NCBI GenBank assembly: GCA_002342295.1 | Contig: DDPR01000008.1 | Span: forward strand, 51,912-115,911 | Direction: 5' to 3' | DNA: 64,000 nucleotides | Source of the DNA: Burkholderiales bacterium UBA2463 | GTDB lineage: Bacteria; Pseudomonadota; Gammaproteobacteria; Burkholderiales; Burkholderiaceae_A | Program-made: the position numbers and the translations under genes | Shown: positions 32,892-41,502 of the stretch, in pieces | Layout: each line of letters opens with the position of its first letter | How positions within the stretch are numbered: the stretch's first letter is position 1 | The notes under the pieces: model-generated | Databases searched by the model: none | The model's input: the letters and a program-made list of their open reading frames with translations, nothing else | Told to the model about the DNA's origin: nothing

Positions 32892-33218
32892 ATGGACGCC
32901 AAAGCTTTCATCCACCAGACCGTGACCGAGAACCCCGTCGTGCTCTTCATGAAGGGCTCTGCCCAGTTTCCCCAGTGTGGCTTTTCAGGAAAGGCCATTC
33001 AGCTCCTGAAGTCCTGCGGAGTGACGCAGGTCGCCACCGTGAATGTTTTGGAGGATGAGTCTGTGCGACAGGCCGTGAAGGACTACTCGAACTGGCCCAC
33101 CATTCCCCAGCTCTATGTGAAGGGCGAATTCGTGGGTGGTGCAGACATCATGGGCGAGATGCATGAGTCGGGCGAACTCAAGCAGCTCCTGGTTGAGGCC
33201 GGCATTCTCTCTTCGTAA
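32892..33218 (+). CDS. grxD: Monothiol glutaredoxin (Grx4 type)
   Basis: A 108-residue class II glutaredoxin with the CGFS active site (Cys29), WPTIPQLY and GGADIMGEM glutathione-binding motifs. These proteins carry [2Fe-2S] clusters and often pair with BolA proteins; a bolA gene is elsewhere in the window (52.5 kb). ATG 32892 has AAAGGA about 9 bases upstream. It is last in the hemA-prfA-prmC unit and convergent, 3 bases away, with the AbrB-family gene. Confidence 0.94.
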   Translation: MDAKAFIHQTVTENPVVLFMKGSAQFPQCGFSGKAIQLLKSCGVTQVATVNVLEDESVRQAVKDYSNWPTIPQLYVKGEFVGGADIMGEMHESGELKQLLVEAGILSS

Positions 33219-33221
33219 GGC

Positions 33222-34298
33222 CTAGCTGTCGTCCTTTAGCCAGCCAAGGTAAAAGCCGAGCCTCATGAGGAGGTCTGCGCCTGTGACCATCATCACGAGG
33301 CGTACCGCATGAAAGGCGGTGACCGTCGGGGGGTCTAGGTTTAAGACCTTTGCGGTAATGGCCATCTCTGCGATGCCCCCGGGCGCAGTGGCCACAAGAC
33401 TCGTGGCCCAGTTCATCTGCAGGCCCACGTGCACGGAGAGTGCCATCACCAGAGACAGCCCAAGAAAGGCCAGGGTCATCAGGGCAGCCGCCACAGCAAG
33501 CCGTGGCGACTCCGCAAAGAGCTCTCGCGTAAAGCGCTGACCAAGATTCCAGCCCAGCATGATCTGACCCGCGGCCACCAAGACGGGGTGCAGCCGGTGC
33601 TCGGGTAAGAGTGCAGCCGAGACCAGCGCCGCAAGGAGAGGGGCCAAAACCCAGACGTTCGGAAAGCCTCGAATACGGTCGGCAAGCAGGGCCGCGAATA
33701 AGGCCGCCACGGCGAGCACGATGGTCTGGAGCCAGGGCAGGTAGAGCACGCCCGACCCAAGCGCTGAGCGATTGACGCCCATCTGGCCAACGAGGTCGGC
33801 AGCGATCACTGGGATGATGCTCACCACCATGGCCACGCGAATGCTATGAGAGACCGCAACCAAGTCGCCTCGAGCACCCGCCTTGTGCGCCTGAATGGCC
33901 ATATCGCTTGCCGCACCAATGGCCGCTGCGTAGAAGCTGGTCTTCCCGTCAAAGCCCATAAAGCGCTGCAAGAAAACGGCTCCAAGAAGACTCATCAGGC
34001 AGGTGTAGAGCCCCACACCAATCATCCATCCCAGCATCTGCGTGAGTGCTGCGATGACAGTTGGCGTGAAGTAGAGACCGAGCGCAAGCCCAATCGTCAT
34101 CTGCCCGGCCTTTACGCAAAAAGAGGGTGCCTTGGCTGACTGCCCAATGAGCGCGAGGCATGCCGATGCGGCAAGGCTGCCCAACATCCAAGGCAGAGGC
34201 AGGGCAAGCGCGTCAAAGAGTGCCCCTCCGCCGGTGGCCGCTCCGATTGTGAGCGCATAAAGACCGACACGACGAACGACAGGCAGGGACTGCGTCAC
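33222..34298 (-). CDS. AbrB-family membrane protein (putative transporter)
   Basis: A 358-residue hydrophobic protein with two AbrB-duplication-type halves, each with PWMLGSL/GWNLGQRF-like glycine-rich helices and the motif ATAPGGIAEMAI. It was formerly annotated as an ammonia monooxygenase-like protein, which is misleading; the family is a probable membrane transporter or regulator. It overlaps the tctA stop by ATGA at 34295, so it is translated with the TTT transporter. Function unknown. Confidence 0.82.
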   Translation of the reverse strand: MTQSLPVVRRVGLYALTIGAATGGGALFDALALPLPWMLGSLAASACLALIGQSAKAPSFCVKAGQMTIGLALGLYFTPTVIAALTQMLGWMIGVGLYTCLMSLLGAVFLQRFMGFDGKTSFYAAAIGAASDMAIQAHKAGARGDLVAVSHSIRVAMVVSIIPVIAADLVGQMGVNRSALGSGVLYLPWLQTIVLAVAALFAALLADRIRGFPNVWVLAPLLAALVSAALLPEHRLHPVLVAAGQIMLGWNLGQRFTRELFAESPRLAVAAALMTLAFLGLSLVMALSVHVGLQMNWATSLVATAPGGIAEMAITAKVLNLDPPTVTAFHAVRLVMMVTGADLLMRLGFYLGWLKDDS

Positions 34299-35782
34299 GG
34301 GCGCAGGATGAGTTTCCGAATGAGGGGTGCGACCAGAAGCAGTGCAGCAAGGCCGAGAATGCTGGCCGAGATGGGGCGCTCGATGAAGGTGGTGTAGCTG
34401 CCCATGCTAATGGTGAGCGCCTGACGCAGAGATTGCTCTGCAAGCGGGCCAAGGATGATGCCGATGATGAGGGGAGCCACCGGCACATCAAGCCTTCGAA
34501 AGGCAAAGCCAAGGAGGCCAAACCCAAAAAGAAGTGCGAGATCGACCACCGACTGACTGCCCCCATAGACGCCTGCAGCCGAGACCACGATCATCCCCGC
34601 GTAGAGCCAGGGTGGCGGAATCTTCAGAAGCCTCACCCAGAGACCCACCAGAGGCAGGTTCAGGATGAGCAGAATGACATTGCCAATGTAGAGGCTGGCA
34701 ATGAGAGTCCACACGAGGCCCTGCTGGTCGGTGAAGAGGGCGGGCCCAGGGCGAATGCCGTAGGACTCGAAGGCCGACAAGATGATGGCCGCTGTGGCGG
34801 AGGTGGGGATGCCCAGGGTGAGCAAGGGCATGAGCACACCAGCCGCAGAGGCATTGTTCGCGGCCTCCGGGCCGGCCACGCCCTCGATGGCGCCATGGCC
34901 GAACTCCTCGGGGTGCTTGGCCAACTTCTTTTCGGTGTAGTAGCTCAGAAGCGTGGGCAGCTCCGCGCCACCCGCGGGCATGGCCCCGATGGGAAAGCCA
35001 AAGAGGCTTCCTCGAATCCAGGGCTTCCAGCTGCGTCGAAAGTCCTCCTTGCTCAGCCAGAGGCTGTCGGAGACGGCAAGGACCTCTTGCTTCTTGCTCT
35101 CTCTGCCCTGCCAGGCGAGAAAGAGCGCCTCTCCAACCGCAAAAAGGCCCACCGCGGCCACTGTGATGCCCACACCGTCCAAAAGCTCCATCTGCCCAAA
35201 GGTGAATCTCGGCTGACCCGTCTGAAGATCAACACCCACCAAGCCAAACAAAAGGCCTGCAGCCAGAGAGAGAAGCCCACGCAGCACCGAGTTTCCGAGC
35301 ACTGCGGTGACAGCGACCAGGGCAAGGACCATGAGCGAGAAGTACTCGGCAGGTCCGAAGGCGAGCGCCATCTCCACCACATAGGGAGCACAGAAAGTGA
35401 GCGCGATGGTGCCGATGGTGCCCGCGACGAAACTTCCCAGGGCTGCGGTGGAGAGTGCGGCTCCGGCGCGCCCTTTACGCGCCATCTTGTTGCCCTCCAG
35501 TGCGGTCATGAGGGTGGCGGACTCGCCGGGTGTGTTGATGAGAATGGAGGTGGTGGATCCGCCGTACATGGCGCCGTAATAGATACCCGCAAAGAGCACG
35601 AACATGCCGACTGCTGGCGCCTTGAAGGTGAGAGGCAGCAAGAGGGCAATGGTGAGCGCAGGCCCGATGCCAGGGAGCACACCCACCAAGGTTCCAATGA
35701 AGCAGCCCGCAAACCCATAGAGCAGCACCATGGGCTGCAAGGCCGAGGAAAAGCCCTGCATGAGGGCGTCCATGGAATTCAT
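34295..35782 (-). CDS. tctA: Tripartite tricarboxylate transporter large membrane subunit
   Basis: TctA forms the transport channel of the TTT system. At 495 residues with about twelve membrane helices it shows the family signatures: GTLVGVLPGIGPALTIALLLP near the start, YYGAMYGGSTTSILINTPGE, and GFPIGAMPAGGAELPTLLSY mid-protein. It overlaps tctB and the AbrB-family gene by 4 bases each. The actual substrate, citrate or another carboxylate, is not readable. Confidence 0.94.
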   Translation of the reverse strand: MNSMDALMQGFSSALQPMVLLYGFAGCFIGTLVGVLPGIGPALTIALLLPLTFKAPAVGMFVLFAGIYYGAMYGGSTTSILINTPGESATLMTALEGNKMARKGRAGAALSTAALGSFVAGTIGTIALTFCAPYVVEMALAFGPAEYFSLMVLALVAVTAVLGNSVLRGLLSLAAGLLFGLVGVDLQTGQPRFTFGQMELLDGVGITVAAVGLFAVGEALFLAWQGRESKKQEVLAVSDSLWLSKEDFRRSWKPWIRGSLFGFPIGAMPAGGAELPTLLSYYTEKKLAKHPEEFGHGAIEGVAGPEAANNASAAGVLMPLLTLGIPTSATAAIILSAFESYGIRPGPALFTDQQGLVWTLIASLYIGNVILLILNLPLVGLWVRLLKIPPPWLYAGMIVVSAAGVYGGSQSVVDLALLFGFGLLGFAFRRLDVPVAPLIIGIILGPLAEQSLRQALTISMGSYTTFIERPISASILGLAALLLVAPLIRKLILRP

Positions 35783-36243
35783 ACGAGACCCTTCACGAGC
35801 GGGCCAAGTTCAACGCCCAGAAGTCCGGCAAACAGAAGCCAAAACGAGACCGAGATGGCAGAGGAAATGAGGAGAGAGCGCAGTGTGAGGGGCGCATCGA
35901 AGGCCCTGGCGATGAGAACCCCGCAGGCAGCACCAGCCACTCCAAACCCCAGGGGCTTGATGAGAAGCATGAGCACCGCGCAGCCTGCAATGAAATAGAG
36001 GGCTCTTGCACGTTCACTTGGAAGAGGCCCCTGCTCAGGATCCTCCGCCGCATCGGGCGCGCGATGTCGCCAGGCAGAGAGCACATAAAGCATTGCAAAA
36101 ATGGCCAGGAGGCCCACGACGAGCCCCGGCACAAATGAGGCGCCCACCTCGGCGTAGACCGGTGAGGCCGGGATCTCAATAACCTGCCAGGCACTCAGGG
36201 CGACAAAGACCAAAAGCGCCAGGGAGAATGCACGGGGGTTCAT
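35779..36243 (-). CDS. tctB: Tripartite tricarboxylate transporter small membrane subunit
   Basis: A 154-residue protein with four membrane helices, the small poorly conserved subunit of the TTT system. ATG 36243 overlaps the tctC stop by ATGA and gives the family-sized protein; an in-frame extension to 36342 lies within tctC. Position between tctC and tctA decides the call. Confidence 0.87.
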   Translation of the reverse strand: MNPRAFSLALLVFVALSAWQVIEIPASPVYAEVGASFVPGLVVGLLAIFAMLYVLSAWRHRAPDAAEDPEQGPLPSERARALYFIAGCAVLMLLIKPLGFGVAGAACGVLIARAFDAPLTLRSLLISSAISVSFWLLFAGLLGVELGPLVKGLV

Positions 36244-37220
36244 GCGGCCAGGCCGAGGTCCTTTAAGACCATCTCCGACTCTTGGACGCTCTTCTCGATC
36301 TCTTTCGCAAAGGCCTTTCCAGTGAGAAACACATCGGTCCACTTGCGCTTGACGAGCATATCTTTCCAGGGCTCGGAGGCATGAAGCTTGGTTGCGAACT
36401 CCTCAAGCTTGGCACGTTGAGCCTCGTTGATGGCAGGCGGACCAAAGATGCCGCGCCAGTTGGCCGACGACACCTGAACCCCAAGCTCGAGCAGGGTGGG
36501 CACATCAACGCCCGGGATGCGCTTGTTTCCCGAGACGGCAATGGCCTTCATGCGTCCAGCCTTGAGCTGCTCTTCAAACTCGGAGTAGCCCGAGATGCCT
36601 GCAGTCACCTGGCCACCGATGATGGCAGCATTGGCCGGCCCCCCGCCGGGAAAGGCCACATAGGCTGCCTCTCGGGGGTTCTTGCCCAGGGCCTTGACCA
36701 ACAGACCGAGCAGTTGATGGTCCGTTCCCCCCGCCGAGCCGCCGGCCACAGAAACGGCCTTGGGATTGGCCCTCAAGGCGGCCTCGAGGTCCTTCCATGA
36801 CTGAATCTTTCCGTTGGTCGGCACCACGATGACGCCCGCCTCCTCGGTGAGCCTTGCCACCGGTGTGACGTCTTTCATGGTGACGGGGCTCTTGTTGGTG
36901 ATGGCTGCGCCCACCATGACCGCACCACCCACCATGAGTGAGTTGCCCTGACCCTTGCGGGTGTTGACGAATCGCGGAAGGCCCACCATGCCGCCGGCCC
37001 CGCCCACATTTTCGAACTGAAAGGTTCCTACGAGGCCAGCCTTCTTGGCAGCCTCCTCAATGGCTCGGCCCGTGCCGTCCCAGCCGCCCCCAGGGTTGGC
37101 GGGAATGAAGAGGTTGATGGTGTCAAAGACGGGCTTGCCCTGGGCAAGGAGTTGAAGCGGCAGGCCTGCGCCAACGCCGAGCATGGTGGTCTGAGAGAGA
37201 AAGGTGCGTCGAGTCAGCAT
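36240..37220 (-). CDS. tctC: Tripartite tricarboxylate transporter solute-binding protein (TctC/Bug family)
   Basis: A 326-residue periplasmic binding protein. The N-terminal TRRTFLSQ followed by a hydrophobic stretch resembles a Tat-type signal, though Sec export is possible. The family motif PANPGGGWDGTGR lies near residue 40 and ENVGGAGGMVG near 70. A good AAGGAG precedes the ATG. It lies 30 bases downstream of tRNA-Thr on the same strand, so the two may share a transcript. Confidence 0.9.
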   Translation of the reverse strand: MLTRRTFLSQTTMLGVGAGLPLQLLAQGKPVFDTINLFIPANPGGGWDGTGRAIEEAAKKAGLVGTFQFENVGGAGGMVGLPRFVNTRKGQGNSLMVGGAVMVGAAITNKSPVTMKDVTPVARLTEEAGVIVVPTNGKIQSWKDLEAALRANPKAVSVAGGSAGGTDHQLLGLLVKALGKNPREAAYVAFPGGGPANAAIIGGQVTAGISGYSEFEEQLKAGRMKAIAVSGNKRIPGVDVPTLLELGVQVSSANWRGIFGPPAINEAQRAKLEEFATKLHASEPWKDMLVKRKWTDVFLTGKAFAKEIEKSVQESEMVLKDLGLAA

Positions 37221-37250
37221 GGGAGAAGTCTCCTTGTGCGGGACTGAGGG

Positions 37251-37322
37251 TGCCGGCTATCTGATTTGAACAGATGACCTACCGCTTACAAGGCGGTTGC
37301 TCTACCCCTGAGCTAAGCCGGC
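37251..37322 (-). tRNA. tRNA-Thr (anticodon TGT)
   Basis: The minus strand folds into a complete cloverleaf: acceptor GCCGGCT / AGCCGGC with discriminator A, D-arm GCTC / GAGC, anticodon stem ACCGC / GCGGT with loop CTTGTAA (anticodon TGT, reads ACA), and T-arm ATCTG / CAGAT with loop TTCAAAT. The three bases after the discriminator are CCC, so CCA is not encoded. It lies between sspB and tctC, both also on this strand. Confidence 0.95.
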
Positions 37323-37351
37323 GTGGATTCGTCTGGTCGGGAAATTGTCGC

Positions 37352-37789
37352 TTATTTCACTCGGCGGAGGGCGGGGCGAGAGCCAGCAGGCGGCGAAGGG
37401 GGCGGATCGTCATCTGGTGGCGCGTCGGGCTGAGGTGCGGAGACCTCTCGAAGGCCTGGGGCCTCAGCCAAGGGCTTGGGCACGTCGAAGGCCATGCCGT
37501 GACCCGTCTCTTTGGCGTAGATGGCCGCGATCTGAGAGATGGGCACCCAGAGTTCCTCTGCGACGCCGGAAAAGCGTGCGGTGAAGGTGAGCTCGGTGTT
37601 GGTGATTTGAAGCTTGTGGGTGGCGAGCCCGCTGATATTAAGCACGATCTCGCCGTTACGCACATGGGCCCGCGGCACTCGGGTCTGATCGTCCACCGAC
37701 ACGGCCACATAGGGTGTGTAGCCATGATCGGTGCACCACTCATAGATGGCCCGGACCAGATACGGCTTGGTGGAGCTCTGATCTGACAT
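37352..37789 (-). CDS. sspB: ClpXP protease specificity-enhancing factor
   Basis: SspB delivers ssrA-tagged proteins to ClpXP. The peptide-binding domain (KPYLVRAIYEWCTDHGYTPYV, VPRAHVRNGEIVLNIS, FTARFSGVAEELWVPI) spans residues 7-110. The tail is Pro/Asp-rich and ends in RPALRRVK, matching the known C-terminal ClpX-binding motif. Length is 145. It starts 3 bases after the sspA stop, in the usual sspAB order. Confidence 0.95.
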   Translation of the reverse strand: MSDQSSTKPYLVRAIYEWCTDHGYTPYVAVSVDDQTRVPRAHVRNGEIVLNISGLATHKLQITNTELTFTARFSGVAEELWVPISQIAAIYAKETGHGMAFDVPKPLAEAPGLREVSAPQPDAPPDDDPPPSPPAGSRPALRRVK

Positions 37790-37792
37790 GGC

Positions 37793-38392
37793 CTAGCGCC
37801 GCATCACCTTCTCTGACGGGGTGAGCGCCTCAAAGAAGGCGGGACGCGCAAAGATGCGCTCGGCATATTTCAGCACGGGCGCGGCAGCCTTGGGCATCTC
37901 GATGCCGTAATGATCAAGGCGCCAAAGCAGAGGAGCCAGCGCCACGTCGATCATGGAGAACTCCTCCCCCATCATGAACTTTGACTTTGCAACCACCGGG
38001 GCAAGCTGGGAGAGACGATCACGCACGATCGCACGGGCCTTGTCGCCCTTCTTGGGATCGGACTTCTCGAGCGCGTCGATATGGATGAAGACTTCGCGCT
38101 CGAAGTTGAGCAGCAAGAGTCGAGCGCGGGCCCGGTTCAGGGGGTCGGGCGGCATGAGCTGGGGGTGAGGGAACCGCTCATCGATGTACTCGTTAATGAT
38201 GTTGGACTCATACAAGATGAGATCGCGCTCAACCAGAATAGGCACCTGTCCATAGGGGTTCATCACCGAGACCTCTTCTGGCTTGTTAAAGAGGTCGACG
38301 TCCTTGATGAGGAAGTCAAAGCCTTTCTCGTACAGCACGAATCGGCAGCGGTGGCTGAAGGGACAGGTTGCGCTTGAGTACAGTTCCATCAC
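37793..38392 (-). CDS. sspA: Stringent starvation protein A
   Basis: A glutathione-S-transferase-fold RNA polymerase-associated protein of 199 residues. CPFSHRCRFVLYEKG, the NPYGQVPILVERDLILYESNIINEYIDERFPHP region and the C-terminal EALTPSEKVMRR are typical. GTG 38392 sits 9 bases after AAGGAG and matches the MM-x-LY start of relatives; ATG 38389 is the next codon. The Shine-Dalgarno touches the T-tract of the upstream terminator, so expression may depend on read-through. Confidence 0.93.
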   Translation of the reverse strand: MMELYSSATCPFSHRCRFVLYEKGFDFLIKDVDLFNKPEEVSVMNPYGQVPILVERDLILYESNIINEYIDERFPHPQLMPPDPLNRARARLLLLNFEREVFIHIDALEKSDPKKGDKARAIVRDRLSQLAPVVAKSKFMMGEEFSMIDVALAPLLWRLDHYGIEMPKAAAPVLKYAERIFARPAFFEALTPSEKVMRR

Positions 38393-38407
38393 GATGCAGG
38401 ACTCCTT

Positions 38408-38446
38408 AAAAAGTTTGGGCAGGCCCCCGAGAGGGGGCCCGCCCAA
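38408..38446 (-). terminator. Intrinsic terminator or attenuator between petC and sspA
   Basis: On the minus strand TTGGGC-C-GGCCCCC and GGGGGCC-T-GCCCAA form a 13-bp stem with one mismatch and a four-base loop, followed by AC and T5. It is a strong Rho-independent structure downstream of petC. The T-tract runs directly into AAGGAG, the sspA ribosome-binding site, so no promoter fits between terminator and sspA. Confidence 0.8.
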
Positions 38447-38503
38447 GGATCGGATGATCCGAGGGGCTCGCCGCCCCAGGCCCGATTGTCGGCTAGTTGA
38501 CGG

Positions 38504-39271
38504 CTACTTCACGTCTTTCCAGAAAGAGGCGTTGAGTCGCCAGGCGAACACGAAGAAGACGGCCAGAAAGAGAAGCACCCAGACGCCGATCTGTTTGCGT
38601 TCAAGCGCCGCGGGCTCGGAGGCCCAGACTAGAAACGCTGTGACGTCGGCCACGAGACTGTCGTAATCAGCCGCATTGAGTGAGCCCGGTTTCTCGGCCA
38701 CAAACTTGTCAAAGACCATGTGCTCCTCGCCGTGACTCGCCACCTTTTTGTACTCGGCACGATTCTGACCCTGAAGCTCCCAGAGAACATGGGGCATGCC
38801 CACATTGGGATAGACCCGATTGTTCCAGCCTGTGGGGCGGGCAGGATCGATGTAGTAGCTCCGAAGGTAGGTGTAGATCCAGTCGGCGCCAGATCCATCG
38901 CCACTGGCGCGTGAGCGAGCGGTCAGCGACAAGTCGGGCGGGGCCTTGCCGAACCAGCCGGCGGACTCTGCGCGGGGCATGGTGGTGGTGATGAGGTCTC
39001 CAACCTTGTTGTTGGTGAGAATGAGGTTGGCCTTGATCTGATCTTCGGACAGCCCAAGATCGCGCAGCCGGTTGTAACGAACCTGGCTTAGACCGTGGCA
39101 ACCCAAGCAGTAATTCATGAAGACCTTGGCGCCATGTTGGAGGGCAGCCTGGTCGGTGAGCTTGGTCGTGGGAAACGAATCGAGCTGCACGCTGGGGCCG
39201 GAGGCATACACCCCGCCCGAGAGGGCCAGAGTCATGGAGAGAGCTGCGAGGGCAGCCTTGAAGTTCATCAT
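38504..39271 (-). CDS. petC: Cytochrome c1 of the bc1 complex
   Basis: A 255-residue c-type cytochrome that passes electrons from the Rieske centre to soluble cytochrome c. Signal peptide (to about GGVYASG), haem-binding CLGCH (Cys55, Cys58, His59), a methionine-bearing PNVGMPHVLW region for the sixth ligand, and a C-terminal membrane anchor (GVWVLLFLAVFFVFAW). Start is ATG 39271 or the adjacent ATG 39268. Last gene of petABC. Confidence 0.95.
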   Translation of the reverse strand: MMNFKAALAALSMTLALSGGVYASGPSVQLDSFPTTKLTDQAALQHGAKVFMNYCLGCHGLSQVRYNRLRDLGLSEDQIKANLILTNNKVGDLITTTMPRAESAGWFGKAPPDLSLTARSRASGDGSGADWIYTYLRSYYIDPARPTGWNNRVYPNVGMPHVLWELQGQNRAEYKKVASHGEEHMVFDKFVAEKPGSLNAADYDSLVADVTAFLVWASEPAALERKQIGVWVLLFLAVFFVFAWRLNASFWKDVK

Positions 39272-39292
39272 GATGATCTCGCTCTCGAGGGT

Positions 39293-40696
39293 TTAATGGG
39301 GCTGGAAGGTCACGCGGTCTGGGACGGACTTGAATTCACCTAGGGGGGTCCAGAGGGGCATGAGGGCGAAGAAGCCGAAGTAGTAGACCGTTCCGAGCTG
39401 GGAAATAATCTGGCCAGCGGGGCTCGGCGGCAGCACGCCCAGGTAGCCCAGCACGATGAAGTCCACCACAAAGATGCCGTAGAGCCACTTTTGCCACTGG
39501 GGCCGATACCGGATGGACTTCACCGGGGAGTGGTCAAGCCAAGGCAGGAAGAAGAGGATGATGACTGCGCCACCCATGACGACCACACCCCAGAACTTGG
39601 CATCAAACACCCGGAATGCAATGGCCAGGAGCACCATGGCGGCAATGCCACCCATGCTCACCAGGGTTCGAGGCTGGATACGATAGAACCCATAGGCACC
39701 GAGTCCAGCCGCCAGTACAAACACCCAGGTGAAGACATCGGTCGTTGCACGCAGCATGGAATAGAAGGGGGTGAAGTACCAGACGGGGGCGATGTGAGGC
39801 GGCGTGACCAGGGGATCGGCAGGGATGAAGTTATTGAACTCGAGGAAGTAGCCACCGAGTTCCGGTGCGAAGAAAACCACGGCCGCAAAGATAAAGGCAA
39901 AGCCGGCCAGCCCCATGATGTCGTGCACGGTGTAGTAGGGATGGAAGGGGATGCCATCGAGCGGAATACCGTTGGCATCTTTTTTTGCCTTGATGTCGAC
40001 ACCATCGGGGTTGTTCGAACCCACCTCGTGCAGCGCGATGATGTGAGCGGCAACGAGGCCCACGAGCACCAGGGGGATGGCAATGACGTGGAAGGCGAAG
40101 AACCGGTTGAGGGTTGCATCACCCACCACAAAGTCTCCGCGAATCCAGACGGCGAGGTCGGGCCCAATGAGGGGAACAGCCGAGAAGAGGTTCACAATGA
40201 CCTGAGCACCCCAATAAGACATTTGGCCCCAAGGAAGGAGGTAGCCAAAGAAGGCCTCTGCCATGAGGCACAAAAAGATGAGGCAGCCAAAAATCCAGAT
40301 GAGCTCGCGAGGCTCGCGATATGAGCCATACATGAGGCCCCGGAACATGTGCAGAAACACGACGACAAAGAAAGCGGAGGCACCCGTGGAATGCATGTAG
40401 CGGATGACCCAGCCAAGCGGAACCTCACGCATGATGTATTCGACGCTGGCGAAGGCCACAGGAATGCCTGCCGCATTCAGAGAGGCATCGGGCTTGTAAT
40501 GCATGACCAGGAAGATGCCGGTCACGATCTGAAGCACCAGCACCACAAGCGCGAGGCTTCCGAAGAAGTACCAGAAGTTGAAGTTCTTGGGCGCGTAGTA
40601 CTCGGAGAGGTGCGCCTTATAGAGCGAGATGAGGGGGAAGCGGCGATCGACCCATCCCAACAGGCCATCGGCTTGAACGACTTTTTCGGAGGCCAT
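39293..40696 (-). CDS. petB: Cytochrome b of the bc1 complex
   Basis: A 467-residue fused cytochrome b with eight to nine membrane helices. The haem-ligand histidines are in helices B and D (GWVIRYMHSTGA, VFLHMFRG; FFAFHVIAIP, VAAHIIALHEVG). The quinol-oxidation site motif is PVWY where the textbook form is PEWY; I recall Val here in other beta/gammaproteobacteria. The C-terminal region after about 400 is extended, as in related bacteria. Middle gene of petABC. Confidence 0.96.
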   Translation of the reverse strand: MASEKVVQADGLLGWVDRRFPLISLYKAHLSEYYAPKNFNFWYFFGSLALVVLVLQIVTGIFLVMHYKPDASLNAAGIPVAFASVEYIMREVPLGWVIRYMHSTGASAFFVVVFLHMFRGLMYGSYREPRELIWIFGCLIFLCLMAEAFFGYLLPWGQMSYWGAQVIVNLFSAVPLIGPDLAVWIRGDFVVGDATLNRFFAFHVIAIPLVLVGLVAAHIIALHEVGSNNPDGVDIKAKKDANGIPLDGIPFHPYYTVHDIMGLAGFAFIFAAVVFFAPELGGYFLEFNNFIPADPLVTPPHIAPVWYFTPFYSMLRATTDVFTWVFVLAAGLGAYGFYRIQPRTLVSMGGIAAMVLLAIAFRVFDAKFWGVVVMGGAVIILFFLPWLDHSPVKSIRYRPQWQKWLYGIFVVDFIVLGYLGVLPPSPAGQIISQLGTVYYFGFFALMPLWTPLGEFKSVPDRVTFQPH

Positions 40697-40725
40697 CTTC
40701 AGTCCTTTTGCTTGGTGAACAGCGA

Positions 40726-41397
40726 CTAGGCTTCGCCCTGCTGATCCCGACCGATCACAACGCGTGTGTCGGAGAGGAACATGTGGCGGGGAACTTCGAG
40801 GTTATCGGGAGCGGGTTTATTGGCGTAGACCCGGCCTGCAACATCAAAAATGGATCCGTGGCAGGGGCAGAAGAAGCCGCTGTTCCAATCGGGGGCCATG
40901 GAGCCGGCTTCGAACTGGCTCACCGGCGAGCAGCCCAGGTGCGTGCAGATGCCAACAGCAATAAAAAACTCGGGCTTGATTGAGCGATGCTGGTTCTTTG
41001 CATACTCGGGGATGGGGACGTCTTTGCGGTTGGAGTTGGGGTCTGCCACCTGAGCGTCTGTGGCCTTAAGACTCTCGAGCATCTGGGGCGTGCGGCGCAC
41101 GATCCAGACGGGCTTACCCCGCCACTCGACGGTCTTCATGGTGCCCGGTGCGATGTCGCTGATATCGACCTCGACAGGGGCGCCCGCCGAGCGGGCCTTA
41201 TCGGATGGGCTCATCGACCCCAAAAACGGAACCGCTGTGGCCGCCGCGGCCAGGCCGCCTGCAGCGCCGCAGGCAATCATCCACGTGCGACGGGAGGGCT
41301 CTTTGCCCTGGGGGTTGTGAAAGGACGCGCCCTCATTAATTTCTGAGGCGAGACCCAAAAGGGGCTTTGTACTGGACTTTGCGGCGTGATCGGTCAC
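40726..41397 (-). CDS. petA: Rieske iron-sulfur protein of the bc1 complex
   Basis: A 223-residue protein with a Tat-type signal anchor (SRRTWMIACGAAGG, about 35-60) and the [2Fe-2S] domain: CTHLGC (Cys151, His153) and CPCHGS (Cys177, His180). It is exported folded, fitting the nearby tatABC genes. First gene of petABC, divergent from the DegQ-type protease gene. Confidence 0.96.
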   Translation of the reverse strand: MTDHAAKSSTKPLLGLASEINEGASFHNPQGKEPSRRTWMIACGAAGGLAAAATAVPFLGSMSPSDKARSAGAPVEVDISDIAPGTMKTVEWRGKPVWIVRRTPQMLESLKATDAQVADPNSNRKDVPIPEYAKNQHRSIKPEFFIAVGICTHLGCSPVSQFEAGSMAPDWNSGFFCPCHGSIFDVAGRVYANKPAPDNLEVPRHMFLSDTRVVIGRDQQGEA

Positions 41398-41502
41398 GAA
41401 TGGCTCCTCGGAAGAGGCTTCCCGCTCAGTTTTCGGCGAGAACCCCAGCAGCCCGCAATTCTAGCGCACTCACTTGACAGGCTTCCAGCCATAATGGCCT
41501 TC
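41398..41502. promoter_or_regulatory. Divergent gap between petA and the DegQ-type protease gene
   Basis: About 105 bases between divergent starts; both transcription units should have promoters here. A TTGACA at 41474 and ATAATG at 41491 are 11 bases apart, too close to be one sigma-70 promoter. No other convincing element is seen. Confidence 0.35.

Noticed and set aside
34433..35998. 521-codon open frame on the plus strand, antisense to tctA/tctB
   Set aside because: Its protein is rich in Glu, His, Arg and Gly without any domain, and it mirrors the codon pattern of the real tctA gene on the other strand.
41474..41496. TTGACA followed by ATAATG upstream of the DegQ-type gene
   Set aside because: The spacing is 11 bases, far from the 16-18 needed for a sigma-70 promoter.
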